A stretch of DNA of 64,000 nt, taken from Ancylobacter lacus. Lineage in GTDB: Bacteria; Pseudomonadota; Alphaproteobacteria; Rhizobiales; Xanthobacteraceae. The notes below the pieces were generated by a model. The model saw only the letters and a program-made list of their open reading frames with translations. It ran no database searches and was not told the DNA's origin. The position numbers and the translations under genes were made by a program. The stretch spans positions 32,317-96,316 of the forward strand of contig NZ_JAHBGE010000036.1 of the NCBI RefSeq assembly GCF_018390635.1. The letters are read 5' to 3'. The first letter of the stretch is position 1; each line of letters starts with the position of its first letter. Shown here in pieces: positions 1-8,661 of the stretch.

Positions 1-836
1 TGACGCCGGAAGACCTGCTGAGGCTGCGGGTGAAGAACAACAATGGCGAGACCGTCCCGATCGGTTCCTTTGCGACGGTGCGCGACATCTCCGGTCCCTA
101 CCGTGTGCCCCGCTACAACCTGTATCCGGCGGCGGAGCTGGACGGCAATACCGCGCCCGGCTTCTCGCAGGGCCAGGCCATCGCGACCATGGAGCAGATC
201 GCCCGCGAGACGCTGCCGGAGGGCTTCTCCTTCGAGTGGACGGCGCTGGCCTACCAGCAGATCCGGGCCGGCAACACCGCCATCTTCGCCTTCGGCCTCG
301 GCGTGGTGTTCGTGTTCCTGGTGCTGGCGGCGCAGTATGAAAGCCTGACGCTGCCGCTGGCGGTCATCCTCATCGTGCCGATGTGTCTCATCGCGGCGGT
401 GACGGGCATCCTGATCCGCCACATGGACAACAACATCCTGAGCCAGGTCGGTTTCATCGTGCTCATCGGCCTCGCGGCGAAGAACGCGATCCTGATCGTG
501 GAATATGCCCGCCAGCTCGAGGACCAGGGCCACAACCGCTTCGCGGCGGCGACCGAGGCGGCCAAACTGCGTCTGCGGCCGATCATCATGACCTCGCTGG
601 CCTTCATCCTCGGCGTGGTGCCGCTGGTGATCGCCACCGGCGCCGGCGCCGAGCTGCGCCAGGCGCTGGGCACCGCGGTGTTCTCCGGCATGCTCGGCGT
701 GACGGTGTTCGGCCTGCTGTTCACGCCCACCTTCTATGTGGTGTCGCGCTGGCTCGCCTCGCTCGGCAGCCGCAAGAAGCGCGATGGCGCGGGCTCGGCC
801 GAGACGCCGCCGGCTTCGCCGAGCGCGGCGCACTGA
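1..836 (+). CDS. RND efflux transporter permease, C-terminal fragment
   Basis: The frame is already open at the left edge, so this is the last ~277 residues of an inner-membrane HAE1/AcrB-type pump that uses the proton gradient to export drugs or hydrophobic compounds with a periplasmic adaptor and outer-membrane channel. Visible are the end of the second periplasmic pore domain (a VPIGSFATV segment) and the last membrane helices. The family-typical stretches GLAAKNAILIVEYA, RLRPIIMTSLAFILGVVP and ATGAGAELRQALG are all present. The tail after the last helix is short, charged and Ala/Pro-rich. The adaptor gene would be expected outside the window to the left. Substrate cannot be told from this part. 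Confidence 0.95.
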   Translation, partial: TPEDLLRLRVKNNNGETVPIGSFATVRDISGPYRVPRYNLYPAAELDGNTAPGFSQGQAIATMEQIARETLPEGFSFEWTALAYQQIRAGNTAIFAFGLGVVFVFLVLAAQYESLTLPLAVILIVPMCLIAAVTGILIRHMDNNILSQVGFIVLIGLAAKNAILIVEYARQLEDQGHNRFAAATEAAKLRLRPIIMTSLAFILGVVPLVIATGAGAELRQALGTAVFSGMLGVTVFGLLFTPTFYVVSRWLASLGSRKKRDGAGSAETPPASPSAAH

Positions 837-848
837 CCCGCCGGTTCC

Positions 849-875
849 GCGCCGCGGCCCGCAAGGTCGCGGCGC
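849..875. terminator. Hairpin between convergent genes
   Basis: Perfect 8-bp arms GCGCCGCG (849-856) and CGCGGCGC (868-875) with an 11-base loop lie in the 58-bp gap between the pump gene and the convergent regulator. No T-tract follows on either strand, so termination is an inference from position and stability. Confidence 0.4.
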
Positions 876-894
876 ATGGGACAGAAAGCGCCGC

Positions 895-1515
895 TCAGTC
901 CAGCACGGCGGCCTTGAGCAGGCAGACCATGGTGGCGTGCGCCACCTCCCTGCCGGTGTTGCGGATGACGTGGCGGCGGTCGCAGCGGTAGCGCAGCGTC
1001 TCGCCGGCGCGGGCCAGCTCGGTGACGTCGCCGCACTCCACCTCCAGCTCGCCCGAAATGACCGAGAGGCACTCGATGGAGCCGCGCTGGTGGCCGTCGG
1101 AGACCAGCTCGCCGCCGGGTTCGGCAACGAAGTCGAACCACTGCAGCCATTCCACCGTCTTGATCCAGCCGGTGATGGTGAGGCGGCATTTGCCGTCCTC
1201 CGACAGCAACATGGGCGTGTCCGACCGGCTGAGATGCTCGACGAAGGGTTCGTCGTCGGTGGCGGCGAGGAACCGCTCGATCGACATGTCCAGCGCCTGC
1301 GACAGCCGCCATACGGTGGCAAGCGTCGGGTTGGTCTCGTTGCGCTCGATCTGGCTGATGATCGACTTCGCGACGCCGGACTGTTCGGCAAGGTCGGAGA
1401 GCGAGAGATTATAGGCCTTGCGCAGCCGCTGGACGGTGCGCCCGAGCTGGCCGGTGATGGCCTGCGCGCCGGCGTCCATGCCGCCCCTGTCGATGATCCG
1501 CGTGCGCCCCGACAT
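895..1515 (-). CDS. XRE-family regulator with C-terminal cupin domain
   Basis: A 206-residue DNA-binding regulator. Residues ~15-75 form a helix-turn-helix (LGRTVQRLRKAYNLSLSDLA, then SGVAKSIISQIERNETNPTL) and residues ~100-200 a cupin sensor barrel that probably binds a small molecule. This HTH-cupin layout is common in regulators of amino-acid and amine catabolism. The frame stays open upstream to 1644, but the ATG at 1515 has a strong AGGAGG site just ahead, so this start is preferred. It is divergent from the threonine dehydratase-type gene at 1643, with ~127 bp between them, which makes that gene a plausible target. The ligand is unknown. Confidence 0.88.
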   Translation of the reverse strand: MSGRTRIIDRGGMDAGAQAITGQLGRTVQRLRKAYNLSLSDLAEQSGVAKSIISQIERNETNPTLATVWRLSQALDMSIERFLAATDDEPFVEHLSRSDTPMLLSEDGKCRLTITGWIKTVEWLQWFDFVAEPGGELVSDGHQRGSIECLSVISGELEVECGDVTELARAGETLRYRCDRRHVIRNTGREVAHATMVCLLKAAVLD

Positions 1516-1642
1516 GCTTCCTCCTGCCCAACCCCGGGGCGACATTAGAGCGGCCGGCGCCCATTGCAACGGCCGGCGGGTGTCACGCGATTCTGTTGGC
1601 GGCATGGGTGCAGCCGGCACGCGCCGGGGATAGACTGACGGC

Positions 1643-2647
1643 ATGAGCGAGAATCTGCACCCCCGCCTGCCGTCCTATGCCGACGTTGTCTCCGCCGCCG
1701 AGCGCCTTGCCGAGGTCGCGGTGCGCACCCCTCTGGTCGCGTGCCCCAAGCTCGACGCGCTGACCGGCGGGCGCATCTTCCTCAAGCCGGAGCCGCTCCA
1801 GCGCACCGGCTCCTTCAAGTTCCGTGGCGCCTATAACCGCATCTCCCGGCTGGGGCCGGAGCAGAAGGGCGGCGGCGTGGTCGCCTGTTCCTCCGGCAAC
1901 CATGCCCAGGGCGTGGCGGCGGCGGCGACCCTGCTGGGCATGCCCTCGGTGATCGTGATGCCGCGCGATGCGCCGGCGATGAAGCGCGCCCGCACCATCG
2001 CCTTCGGCGGCGAGGTGGTGCAATACGAACGTGGCGTCGAGGATCGCGACGCCATCGCGGCCGCCATCGCCGCCGAGCGGGGCGCGGTGTTCGTGCCGCC
2101 CTATGACGATTTCCACATCATCGCCGGGCAGGGCACGGTCGGGCTGGAGATCGCGCAGGACATGGAAAGCCTCGGCCTTGCGCCGGACGTGGTGATCGCC
2201 AACGCCTCCGGCGGCGGACTGGTGTCGGGCATCGCGCTGGCGGTGAAGCAGCGTTTTCCGTCCGTCCGGGTGCTCACCGCCGAGCCGGCGGGCTTCGACG
2301 ACCACGCCCGTTCTTTCCGCGCCGGCCACCGCGAGCGGAATCAGCAGGCCTCCGGCTCGATCTGCGACGCGCTGATGGCGGCGACGCCAGGGCGCCTCAC
2401 TTTCGAGATCAGCTCGCGGCTGGTCGGGGAGGGGGTGTCGGCCAGCGACGAGGAAGTCGCCCGCGCCGTCGCCTTCGCCTTCGAGGAGATGAAGATCGTG
2501 GTGGAGCCGGGCGGCGCGGTGGCGCTGGCGGCGGTTCTGGCCGGGCGGCTCGATCTCAAGGGCAAGACCGCGGCGATCGTGCTCTCCGGCGGCAATGTCG
2601 ATCCCGGCACCTTTGCCGAATGCCTGCGCGTGGCCGGGCGGGCCTGA
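1643..2647 (+). CDS. Threonine/serine dehydratase family (PLP fold type II)
   Basis: A 334-residue cytosolic PLP enzyme. The Schiff-base lysine lies in GSFKFRGAYNRIS, the phosphate/substrate loop is CSSGNHAQGVA, and a glycine-rich NASGGGLVSGIA follows at mid-protein, all diagnostic of threonine dehydratase/serine racemase. The usual reaction is deamination of L-threonine or L-serine to a 2-oxo acid and ammonia. There is no C-terminal ACT domain, so it is the short catabolic form, not the isoleucine-inhibited IlvA. A serine racemase or 3-hydroxyaspartate ammonia-lyase activity is an alternative in this family. The adjacent divergent XRE-cupin regulator suggests substrate-responsive control. 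Confidence 0.88.
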   Translation: MSENLHPRLPSYADVVSAAERLAEVAVRTPLVACPKLDALTGGRIFLKPEPLQRTGSFKFRGAYNRISRLGPEQKGGGVVACSSGNHAQGVAAAATLLGMPSVIVMPRDAPAMKRARTIAFGGEVVQYERGVEDRDAIAAAIAAERGAVFVPPYDDFHIIAGQGTVGLEIAQDMESLGLAPDVVIANASGGGLVSGIALAVKQRFPSVRVLTAEPAGFDDHARSFRAGHRERNQQASGSICDALMAATPGRLTFEISSRLVGEGVSASDEEVARAVAFAFEEMKIVVEPGGAVALAAVLAGRLDLKGKTAAIVLSGGNVDPGTFAECLRVAGRA

Positions 2648-2688
2648 GGGCACGGCCGGGCGGCGTGGCCCGCCGCACGGGCGCCTGA

Positions 2689-3753
2689 TCAGCCGGCCTT
2701 CGCCAGCGTCTGCTTGAGCGGGAGCTGCGCCCGGCGGATATTGTCGAGGAACTGCGCGGTGCAGGCCTCCCAGCTGTAGCCGAGCGCGAAATCCCGCGCC
2801 GCCGCCGGGTCGAGCGTCAGCGCCCCGAGGGCGGCCTCGCGCAGATTTTGATCGAGCATCCCGACGGCGCCAGCGGTTCCGGTCCTGCGGCCGATGACGT
2901 CGAGCGGGCCGGTGACCGGGAAGGCGGCCACCGGAAGGCCGCTCGCGAGCGCCTCCAGCAGCACGATGCCGAACGTGTCGGTGAGGCTCGGAAACACGAA
3001 CACGTCGGCGGCCGAATAGGTGCGGGCAAGCCGCTCGCCCTCCTGCTTGCCGAGGAAATGGGCCTCGGGGTAGCGGGCCGTCAGCTCCGCCCGGGCCGGG
3101 CCGTCGCCCACCACAACCTTGCTGCCGGGCAGGTCGAGGCCGAGAAAGGCTTCGACGTTCTTTTCCACCGCCACACGGCCGACATAGAGGAAGATCGGGC
3201 GGGGCAGGGCGGCGAGCATGGCGTCATCGATTTCCGCCGCGCTGCGCGGGCGGAAGAGCTGGGCGTTCACCCCACGCGACCAGCGCAGAATGTTGCGGAA
3301 GCCGCGCTGGCGCAGTTCGGCCTCCAGCGTCGGGGTCGAGACCATCATGCCCGAGCCGGCATTGTGGAAGCGGCGCAGCCAGGCATAGGACAGGCGCTGG
3401 GGCACCGGCGCGCGGGCCGCGAGATATTCCGGAAACCGGGTGTGGTAGCTGGTGGTGAAGGGCTGCCGGCGGGCGAGGCAGGAACTGCGGGTCATCAGCC
3501 CGATCGGCCCTTCGGTGGCGATGTGGACGAAGTCCGGCGCGAGGTCGCGTATGCGCCGGCCGACCATGCGGCTCGTGGTCAATGCCAGCCTTATTTCCGG
3601 GTAGGTCGGCATCGGCACGGTGCGGAAATCGGCGGGCGTCAGGAAGCGGATCTCGGCGCCCAGCGCGGCGGCGTGAAAGGCCGTGTGCTCCAGCGAACGG
3701 ACGACGCCGTTGACCTGCGGGTGCCAGGCATCGGTCGCGATGAGGACGCGCAT
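2689..3753 (-). CDS. Glycosyltransferase family 4 (GT-B), mannosyltransferase-like
   Basis: A 354-residue GT-B enzyme that would transfer a sugar from a nucleotide donor to a lipid or glycan acceptor at the cytosolic membrane face. The N-terminal domain opens with MRVLIATDAWHPQVNGVVRS, typical of the GDP-mannose-dependent/MgtA-like branch. The C-terminal donor domain has the E-x7-E-type region FPSLTDTFGIVLLEALASG. Its start overlaps the stop of the upstream metallophosphoesterase by one base (TGATG), so the two are translationally coupled. That pairing suggests a shared role in envelope glycolipid synthesis. Donor and acceptor are inferred from family resemblance only. Confidence 0.9.
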   Translation of the reverse strand: MRVLIATDAWHPQVNGVVRSLEHTAFHAAALGAEIRFLTPADFRTVPMPTYPEIRLALTTSRMVGRRIRDLAPDFVHIATEGPIGLMTRSSCLARRQPFTTSYHTRFPEYLAARAPVPQRLSYAWLRRFHNAGSGMMVSTPTLEAELRQRGFRNILRWSRGVNAQLFRPRSAAEIDDAMLAALPRPIFLYVGRVAVEKNVEAFLGLDLPGSKVVVGDGPARAELTARYPEAHFLGKQEGERLARTYSAADVFVFPSLTDTFGIVLLEALASGLPVAAFPVTGPLDVIGRRTGTAGAVGMLDQNLREAALGALTLDPAAARDFALGYSWEACTAQFLDNIRRAQLPLKQTLAKAG

Positions 3754-4562
3754 CAGGCGGCCGCGCGGGGGCGTTCGAGCAGAACCGGCCCGCCGAGCGC
3801 CGCGGCGCGGGTGGTGCGCGCCCAGTCGATGATCTCGAACCGGCCGTCGGCATGTTCGACGATGGCGGTGCAGCTCTCGACCCAGTCGCCGCAGTTGAGA
3901 TAGGCGAGGCCGAACTGCTCATGCATCACGGCGTGGTGGATGTGGCCGCAGATGACGCCGTCCACCTTGTGGCGGCGGGCCTCGGTGGCCACGGCCTCCT
4001 CGAAGCGGCCGATGAAGTTCACCGCGTTCTTGACCTTCAGCTTGGCCCACTGGCTCAGCGACCAGTAGGGGAAGCCGAGCTTGCGGCGCACCCAGTTGAG
4101 ATAGGTGTTGACGATGAGCGCGGTGGTGTAGGCGCCATCGCCGAGGAAGGCCAGCCAGCGGGCGTGGCGCACCACGACATCGAACACGTCGCCATGGATG
4201 ACGAGGTAGCGCTTGCCGTCCGCGGCCTCGTGGATCGCGGTTTCCACCACTTCGATGCCGCCGAAATGGCTGCCGTAATAGTCGCGCAGGAACTCGTCGT
4301 GATTGCCGGGGAGGTAGACGATGCGGGTGCCCTTGCGGCCCTTGCGCAGCAGCTTCTGCACCACGTCGTTGTGGGCCTGCGGCCAGTACCAGCCGGAGCG
4401 CAGCCGCCAGCCGTCCACGATGTCGCCGACGAGGTAAAGCGTGTCGGCCTCGTGATGGCGGAGAAAGTCGAGCAGCAGATCGGCCTGGCAGCCTTTCGTG
4501 CCGAGATGGACATCGGACAGGAAAAGGCTGCGGAAACGCCGGGCGTCGGGTGCGTCGTTCAC
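3753..4562 (-). CDS. Calcineurin-like phosphoesterase, UDP-2,3-diacylglucosamine diphosphatase-like
   Basis: A 269-residue two-metal hydrolase. The full metal-ligand series is visible in order: SDVHLG, VGDIVDGW, LPGNHDEF, IHGDVFD and CGHIHHAV. This arrangement is that of LpxH-type enzymes that cleave UDP-diacylglucosamine in lipid A synthesis, but several paralogues exist in alphaproteobacteria and this one may act on another nucleotide-lipid. The GTG at 4562 is preferred because an AGAGG element precedes it; an upstream ATG at 4613 has a Cys-rich, low-complexity extension. First gene of a two-gene unit with the downstream glycosyltransferase. Confidence 0.82.
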   Translation of the reverse strand: MNDAPDARRFRSLFLSDVHLGTKGCQADLLLDFLRHHEADTLYLVGDIVDGWRLRSGWYWPQAHNDVVQKLLRKGRKGTRIVYLPGNHDEFLRDYYGSHFGGIEVVETAIHEAADGKRYLVIHGDVFDVVVRHARWLAFLGDGAYTTALIVNTYLNWVRRKLGFPYWSLSQWAKLKVKNAVNFIGRFEEAVATEARRHKVDGVICGHIHHAVMHEQFGLAYLNCGDWVESCTAIVEHADGRFEIIDWARTTRAAALGGPVLLERPRAAA

Positions 4563-4710
4563 CTCGGATCCTCTCTGCGCGGTGCCCTTTGGGGCCGTGC
4601 ATCCTGCACACAAGGATAAGCCCGACTCGCATCACGCTTTTATGACGCAGCGAAAAGCCCGTTTTGACGCGCGGCGGCCGTCCGCCCTTCCGGCGGATCG
4701 CGCGCCGGGT

Positions 4711-5301
4711 TCACATGAACAGAAGCACGACGCTGGCCGCCACCAGCAGGGCCATGGCGAGGTTGATCAGCCGATGGGCGCGCGGGTTGGACACCAGCCG
4801 GGCGATCAGCACGCCGAACGTTGCCCACACCGCCAGCGCCGGAAAGGTCACCGCTCCCATCACCGCCGCGATCATCAGCACCTCCCCGACGAGATCGCCG
4901 CCCACGGTGGTGAAGGTTGGCACCACGCTCAGGGCCAGCGTCCATGCCTTCGGATTGACCCACTGGAACAGTGCCGCCTGCAGCAGCGTGAAGGGCTGGG
5001 AGATGGCGGAGCCCGAGGCGGGATCGGCCACCGCGATCTTCCAGGCGAGGAACAGCAGATAGGCCGCGCCGATGAATTTCAGCGCCTCGTGCAGATGCGG
5101 CACCGTGCGGAACAGCCCTCCGAGCCCGAAGCCCACCGCAATGACCATCACCGGGAAGCCGAGCGTGACGCCCCAGATCTGCGGCAGCGTCCGGCGGAAG
5201 CCGAAGGCGGCGCCGGAGGCGGTGGAGATGATGTTGTTGGGGCCGGGGGTGAAGGCGCCGGCTATGGCGAAAAGCAGAAGCGAAAAGATCGGCGAGGTCA
5301 C
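4711..5301 (-). CDS. LysE/RhtB-family amino-acid exporter
   Basis: A 196-residue integral membrane protein with about six helices. Near the N-terminus is the family signature AFTPGPNNIISTASG, followed by FGFRRTLPQIWG, and the second half carries FQWVNPKAWTLAL, the usual LysE/RhtB landmark. Members export amino acids or related metabolites. A GTG at 5301 is chosen because a GGAGG site sits 8 bases upstream; the in-frame ATG at 5316 would place its own start inside that site. The substrate is not predictable. It is divergent from the FAH-family hydrolase at 5442. Confidence 0.87.
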   Translation of the reverse strand: MTSPIFSLLLFAIAGAFTPGPNNIISTASGAAFGFRRTLPQIWGVTLGFPVMVIAVGFGLGGLFRTVPHLHEALKFIGAAYLLFLAWKIAVADPASGSAISQPFTLLQAALFQWVNPKAWTLALSVVPTFTTVGGDLVGEVLMIAAVMGAVTFPALAVWATFGVLIARLVSNPRAHRLINLAMALLVAASVVLLFM

Positions 5302-5441
5302 GGCATTTCCTCCCATGGTCAGTCTTGCTGACCTTTCTGTGCTTGCTACGCGGTCCGCCTGCACACAACAACCCGGAACCGACGCCATTGCGCCCCGGCG
5401 GTCATCGCCCGATGATCCCGCGAAACGAGTCGGAGACGATC

Positions 5442-6290
5442 ATGAAGCTGGTGCGGTTCGGGGCGTTCGGCGAGGAAAGGCCGGGGCTGGTCGACGGGAA
5501 CGGGGTGGTGCGCGATCTCGGCGGCATCGTCGCCGACCTCGATGGCGCGACGCTATCGCCGGAGGGGCTGGAGCGGCTGCGTGCCATCGACCCTTCCACA
5601 TTGCCGGCGGCGCCGGCCGGCGCGCGGCTGGGCGCCTGCGTCACCCGGCCCGGCCACTTCGTCGCGGTCGGGCTCAATTATGCCGATCACGCCGCCGAGG
5701 CCGGCATGCCGCTGCCAACGGAGCCGGTGCTGTTCTCCAAGGCCCCCAACTGCATCGTGGGCCCGCATGACGACATCGTGCAGCCGAAGGGTTCGACCAA
5801 GCTCGACTGGGAGGTGGAACTCGGCATCGTCATCGGCAGCCGCGCGCGCTATGTGAAGGAGACCGACGCGATGCGCCACATCGCCGGTTTCTGCCTTGCC
5901 AATGACGTGTCGGAGCGCGGGTTTCAGATCGAGCGCAACGGCCAGTGGATCAAGGGCAAGAGCTGCGAGACCTTCGGTCCGCTCGGCCCGTTCCTGGTGA
6001 CGCCCGACGAGATCGCGGACGTGCAGAACCTGCCGCTGTGGCTGGACGTCAACGGCGAGCCGCGCCAGCGCGGCACCACCGCGAGGATGATCTTCCCCGT
6101 CGCTATCCTCATCTCCTATATCAGCCAGTTCATGGTGCTGGAGCCGGGCGACGTCGTCATCACCGGCACGCCGCCCGGTGTCGGGCTCGGCATGAAGCCG
6201 CCGCGTTATCTCCAGCCGGGTGATGTCGTCACCCTCGGCATCGAGGGGCTCGGCGAGCAGCGGCAGAAGGTTGTGGCCTTCTCCGGCTGA
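5442..6290 (+). CDS. Fumarylacetoacetate hydrolase (FAH) family protein
   Basis: A 282-residue protein with an N-terminal strand-rich segment (MKLVRFGAFGEERPGLVDGN) and the FAH catalytic domain from ~70. The metal-binding acidic residues lie in LDWEVELGIVIG and LANDVSERGFQ, and the C-terminal VITGTPPGVGLG loop is typical. Family members act on 2-oxo acids or ureidoglycolate (hydrolase, hydratase or decarboxylase in aromatic and purine breakdown); the exact substrate is not evident. The ATG at 5442 follows GGAG at the right distance, although the frame is open from 5325. A hairpin terminator follows at 6310. Confidence 0.87.
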   Translation: MKLVRFGAFGEERPGLVDGNGVVRDLGGIVADLDGATLSPEGLERLRAIDPSTLPAAPAGARLGACVTRPGHFVAVGLNYADHAAEAGMPLPTEPVLFSKAPNCIVGPHDDIVQPKGSTKLDWEVELGIVIGSRARYVKETDAMRHIAGFCLANDVSERGFQIERNGQWIKGKSCETFGPLGPFLVTPDEIADVQNLPLWLDVNGEPRQRGTTARMIFPVAILISYISQFMVLEPGDVVITGTPPGVGLGMKPPRYLQPGDVVTLGIEGLGEQRQKVVAFSG

Positions 6291-6309
6291 GCCTTCACGA
6301 GCACGCGAG

Positions 6310-6339
6310 CGCGCTGGCCGGCCGATTGCCAGCGCGTTT
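6310..6339 (+). terminator. Intrinsic terminator after the FAH-family gene
   Basis: Perfect 9-bp arms CGCGCTGGC (6310-6318) and GCCAGCGCG (6328-6336) with a 9-base loop are followed by TTT, 20 bases after the stop codon. The short T-run makes it a modest but credible terminator. Confidence 0.6.
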
Positions 6340-6399
6340 GGTGCCTCTCTAATGTTGCACCGCAACCGGGGAACATCTTCCCCGGGGAGGGAAACATTC

Positions 6400-6822
6400 A
6401 TGCGTCGTCTCGTTATCGCCACCGCCTTCGCCGCCCTTGCCGTCACCGGCGCGCTCGCCCAGGGCGACCCGGTCGACCAGCGCGAGGCGCTGTTCAAGGA
6501 GTGGGGGCGCGCGACCCGGCCGGTCGGCGATATGCTGAAGGGCGATGCCGCCTTCGATCTCGCCAAGGTGCAGGCCGCGCTCGACCTCTACGTCAAGAAC
6601 GCGAAGGTGCTGCCGGGCCTGTTCCCGCCCGGAGCGACCGGCAATGCCCAGCCCGCGGTGTGGAGCCGCAACGACGAGTTCAAGGCGCTGTTCGCCAAGT
6701 TCGAGCAGGACGCCACCGCGGCCCGTGCGGCCATCACCGACGAAGCCAGCTTCAAGGCGAATTTCCCCGGCGTGGTCCGCACCTGCGGCACCTGCCACGA
6801 GACCTTCCGGGTCAAGAAGTGA
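6400..6822 (+). CDS. Class II cytochrome c (c-prime type), periplasmic
   Basis: A 140-residue exported haem protein. The first 20 residues are a Sec signal ending ALA-QG. The mature part is a helical bundle with a single haem site CGTCHETF near the C-terminus (~131-138), the class II layout in which haem is bound at the last helix. The ATG at 6400 has a strong GGGGAGG site. The next gene, a cytochrome b, starts on the same bases as its stop codon (GTGA), so the two are co-translated. Together they look like a small membrane-to-periplasm electron-transfer unit. Confidence 0.92.
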   Translation: MRRLVIATAFAALAVTGALAQGDPVDQREALFKEWGRATRPVGDMLKGDAAFDLAKVQAALDLYVKNAKVLPGLFPPGATGNAQPAVWSRNDEFKALFAKFEQDATAARAAITDEASFKANFPGVVRTCGTCHETFRVKK

Positions 6823-7574
6823 GCGTCCGCGACCCGGCGGCTTCGCCGGCGCCCGGCATCGCCGTCCCGCGCGACGCCGGCGCGGCCGCGGCGCGCCCGA
6901 CCACGCTTGCCTGGGACCTGCCGACCCGGCTGTCGAAATGGACGCTTGCGGTGCTGGTCGGGCTTGCCTTCGCCAGCCGCTATTACGGCGACGCCAATCT
7001 GGTCTGGCACATGTGGAACGGCCTCGCGATTCTGGTTGTTCTGGTGTTCCGGCTGCTGTGGGGTGTGGTCGGGGGCTCGACCGCCCGCTTCGCCGGCTTC
7101 GTCGCCGGGCCGCGGGCGGTTGTGGGCTATGTCGCGGGCCTGCTGAAGGGCAGGCCGCGCCATTATCTCGGGCACAATCCTGCCGGCGGCTGGATGGTGG
7201 TCGCGCTGCTGGTGCTGGTCGGGGCGCAGGCCGTGACCGGCCTGTTCACCACCGACGACATCATGATCGACGGGCCGATGGTGCGGGTTGCGGCGGGCTG
7301 GGTGGTCGAGCGCGCCTCCGTGCTGCATCAGGACCTATTCCAGTACCTGCTGGTGCTGCTGGGGCTGCACGTAGCGGCCAATCTCGCCTATTCGCTGCTC
7401 GGACGGGACAATCTGGTGCTCGCCATGCTCAGCGGGCGCAAGCCGGCGGGACATTATGTCGATGTCGCCAGCGCCACGCCGGGGTCCATCGCCCGGGCCA
7501 TCGCGTGCCTCGCCATGGCAGTCGCCCTCGTGTTCGGCGGCATCGCGCTGGCCGGAGGCAAGCCGTTTCCGTGA
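6819..7574 (+). CDS. Cytochrome b561/b6-type membrane protein
   Basis: A 251-residue membrane protein with four to five helices and histidines placed as haem ligands in LVWHMWNGLAIL, YLGHNPAGGWM, VLHQDLFQYLL and LLGLHVAANLAY. This is the di-haem prokaryotic cytochrome b561/nickel-dependent-hydrogenase b-type fold that passes quinol electrons to a periplasmic acceptor. The GTG at 6819 overlaps the TGA of the cytochrome c gene, and no other start is as well placed. The natural partner is that cytochrome c. A tail of ~50 residues ends in one more hydrophobic segment. Confidence 0.88.
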   Translation: MSVRDPAASPAPGIAVPRDAGAAAARPTTLAWDLPTRLSKWTLAVLVGLAFASRYYGDANLVWHMWNGLAILVVLVFRLLWGVVGGSTARFAGFVAGPRAVVGYVAGLLKGRPRHYLGHNPAGGWMVVALLVLVGAQAVTGLFTTDDIMIDGPMVRVAAGWVVERASVLHQDLFQYLLVLLGLHVAANLAYSLLGRDNLVLAMLSGRKPAGHYVDVASATPGSIARAIACLAMAVALVFGGIALAGGKPFP

Positions 7575-7730
7575 GGCAACGGCCAATAGGCGGACAGCGG
7601 TCTTTATAATGCCGCCTCGCGGCGGCCGCGGGTGCATCGCGTTGGAGCAGCTTTCGCGCCGCTCCTCGCGATCCAGCCATGCGCGCGCGGACTCTTGCCA
7701 GAGTGGCCGAATGATGCTGCATGCCGCGCC

Positions 7731-8657
7731 ATGAACGCTCTCAAGGGCATCGCGCTCCAGATCGCCGCCACGTTCGTGTTCACCATCATGTCGGCGCTGG
7801 TGCGCGTGGTGTCGCTGCGCGTGCCGACGGGCGAGGTGGTGTTCGCGCGCTCCTTCTTCGCCCTGTTTCCGCTGCTGGCCTTGCTGGCGTGGCGCGGCGA
7901 GATCGGGGCGGCGGTGCGCACCGCCCATCCGCTCGGCCATATCGCCCGCGGCACCATCGGGGTGTGCGCCATGATTCTGGCGTTCTCGGCGCTGGCGCGG
8001 ATTCCGCTCGCCGACGCCACCGCCATCGGCTTCACCGCGCCGCTGATGACGGTGCTGCTGGCCGCCCTGTTTCTCGGCGAGAAGGTGCAGGCCTATCGCT
8101 GGTGGGCCGTGGCGGCGGGGCTCGGCGGGGTCGTGGTCATGCTGTGGCCGCATATCGGCGGGGGCTTCGAGACGTGGGAGCGGGCGCTCGGGGCCGGTTG
8201 CGCGCTGCTCGGCGCCTTCTTCACGGCCGGCGCCATGGTGCAGGTGCGCCGCCTCACCGCAACCGAATCGACCGCGGCGATCGTCTTCTATTTCCAGGCG
8301 CTGGCCGCGGTCGCCGGGCTCGCCACGGCGGCCTGGGGCTGGCGGCTGCCGGGCGCGGGCGATGCCGGGCTGCTGCTGCTGATCGGGTTCCTCGGCGGTA
8401 TCGGGCAGATCCTGCTGACCGAGAGCTACCGTTACGCCCCGGCCTCGGTGGTGGCGCCGTTCGCCTATTCCGCCATGCTCTGGTCGCTGCTGCTCGGCTT
8501 CATCCTGTTCGCCGAGGTGCCGCCGCTGCTGGTGCTGGTCGGGGCGGCGGTGGTGATCGGCGCCGGGCTGTTCGTGATCTGGCGCGAGCGCCGCCCGGCG
8601 GTGGCGCAGGCCGAAGCCGAGGCCGTTGCCGCCCAGCCGGCAGGGCCGCCGAGCTGA
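7731..8657 (+). CDS. EamA/DMT-family transporter
   Basis: A 308-residue protein with about ten hydrophobic helices in two EamA repeats. The first repeat includes FVFTIMSALVRVVS and VVFARSFFALFPL; the second ends with YAPASVVAPFAYSAMLWSLL, the conserved late-helix motif. Such drug/metabolite transporters usually export small metabolites. The ATG at 7731 is chosen by alignment of the first helix; its ribosome site is weak. The Ala-rich tail is cytoplasmic. It ends four bases from the convergent Lrp-type gene. The substrate is unknown. Confidence 0.88.
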   Translation: MNALKGIALQIAATFVFTIMSALVRVVSLRVPTGEVVFARSFFALFPLLALLAWRGEIGAAVRTAHPLGHIARGTIGVCAMILAFSALARIPLADATAIGFTAPLMTVLLAALFLGEKVQAYRWWAVAAGLGGVVVMLWPHIGGGFETWERALGAGCALLGAFFTAGAMVQVRRLTATESTAAIVFYFQALAAVAGLATAAWGWRLPGAGDAGLLLLIGFLGGIGQILLTESYRYAPASVVAPFAYSAMLWSLLLGFILFAEVPPLLVLVGAAVVIGAGLFVIWRERRPAVAQAEAEAVAAQPAGPPS

Positions 8658-8661
8658 GCCG

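Noticed and set aside
7605..7610. Exact TATAAT box ahead of the EamA gene
   Set aside because: There is no -35 element within 16-18 bases and one hexamer in 64 kb is not significant.
7695..7715. tRNA-like D-arm sequence (GCCAGAGTGGCCGAATGATG)
   Set aside because: It resembles the D-arm start of serine/leucine tRNAs, but no anticodon arm, T-arm or acceptor follows before the gene at 7731.
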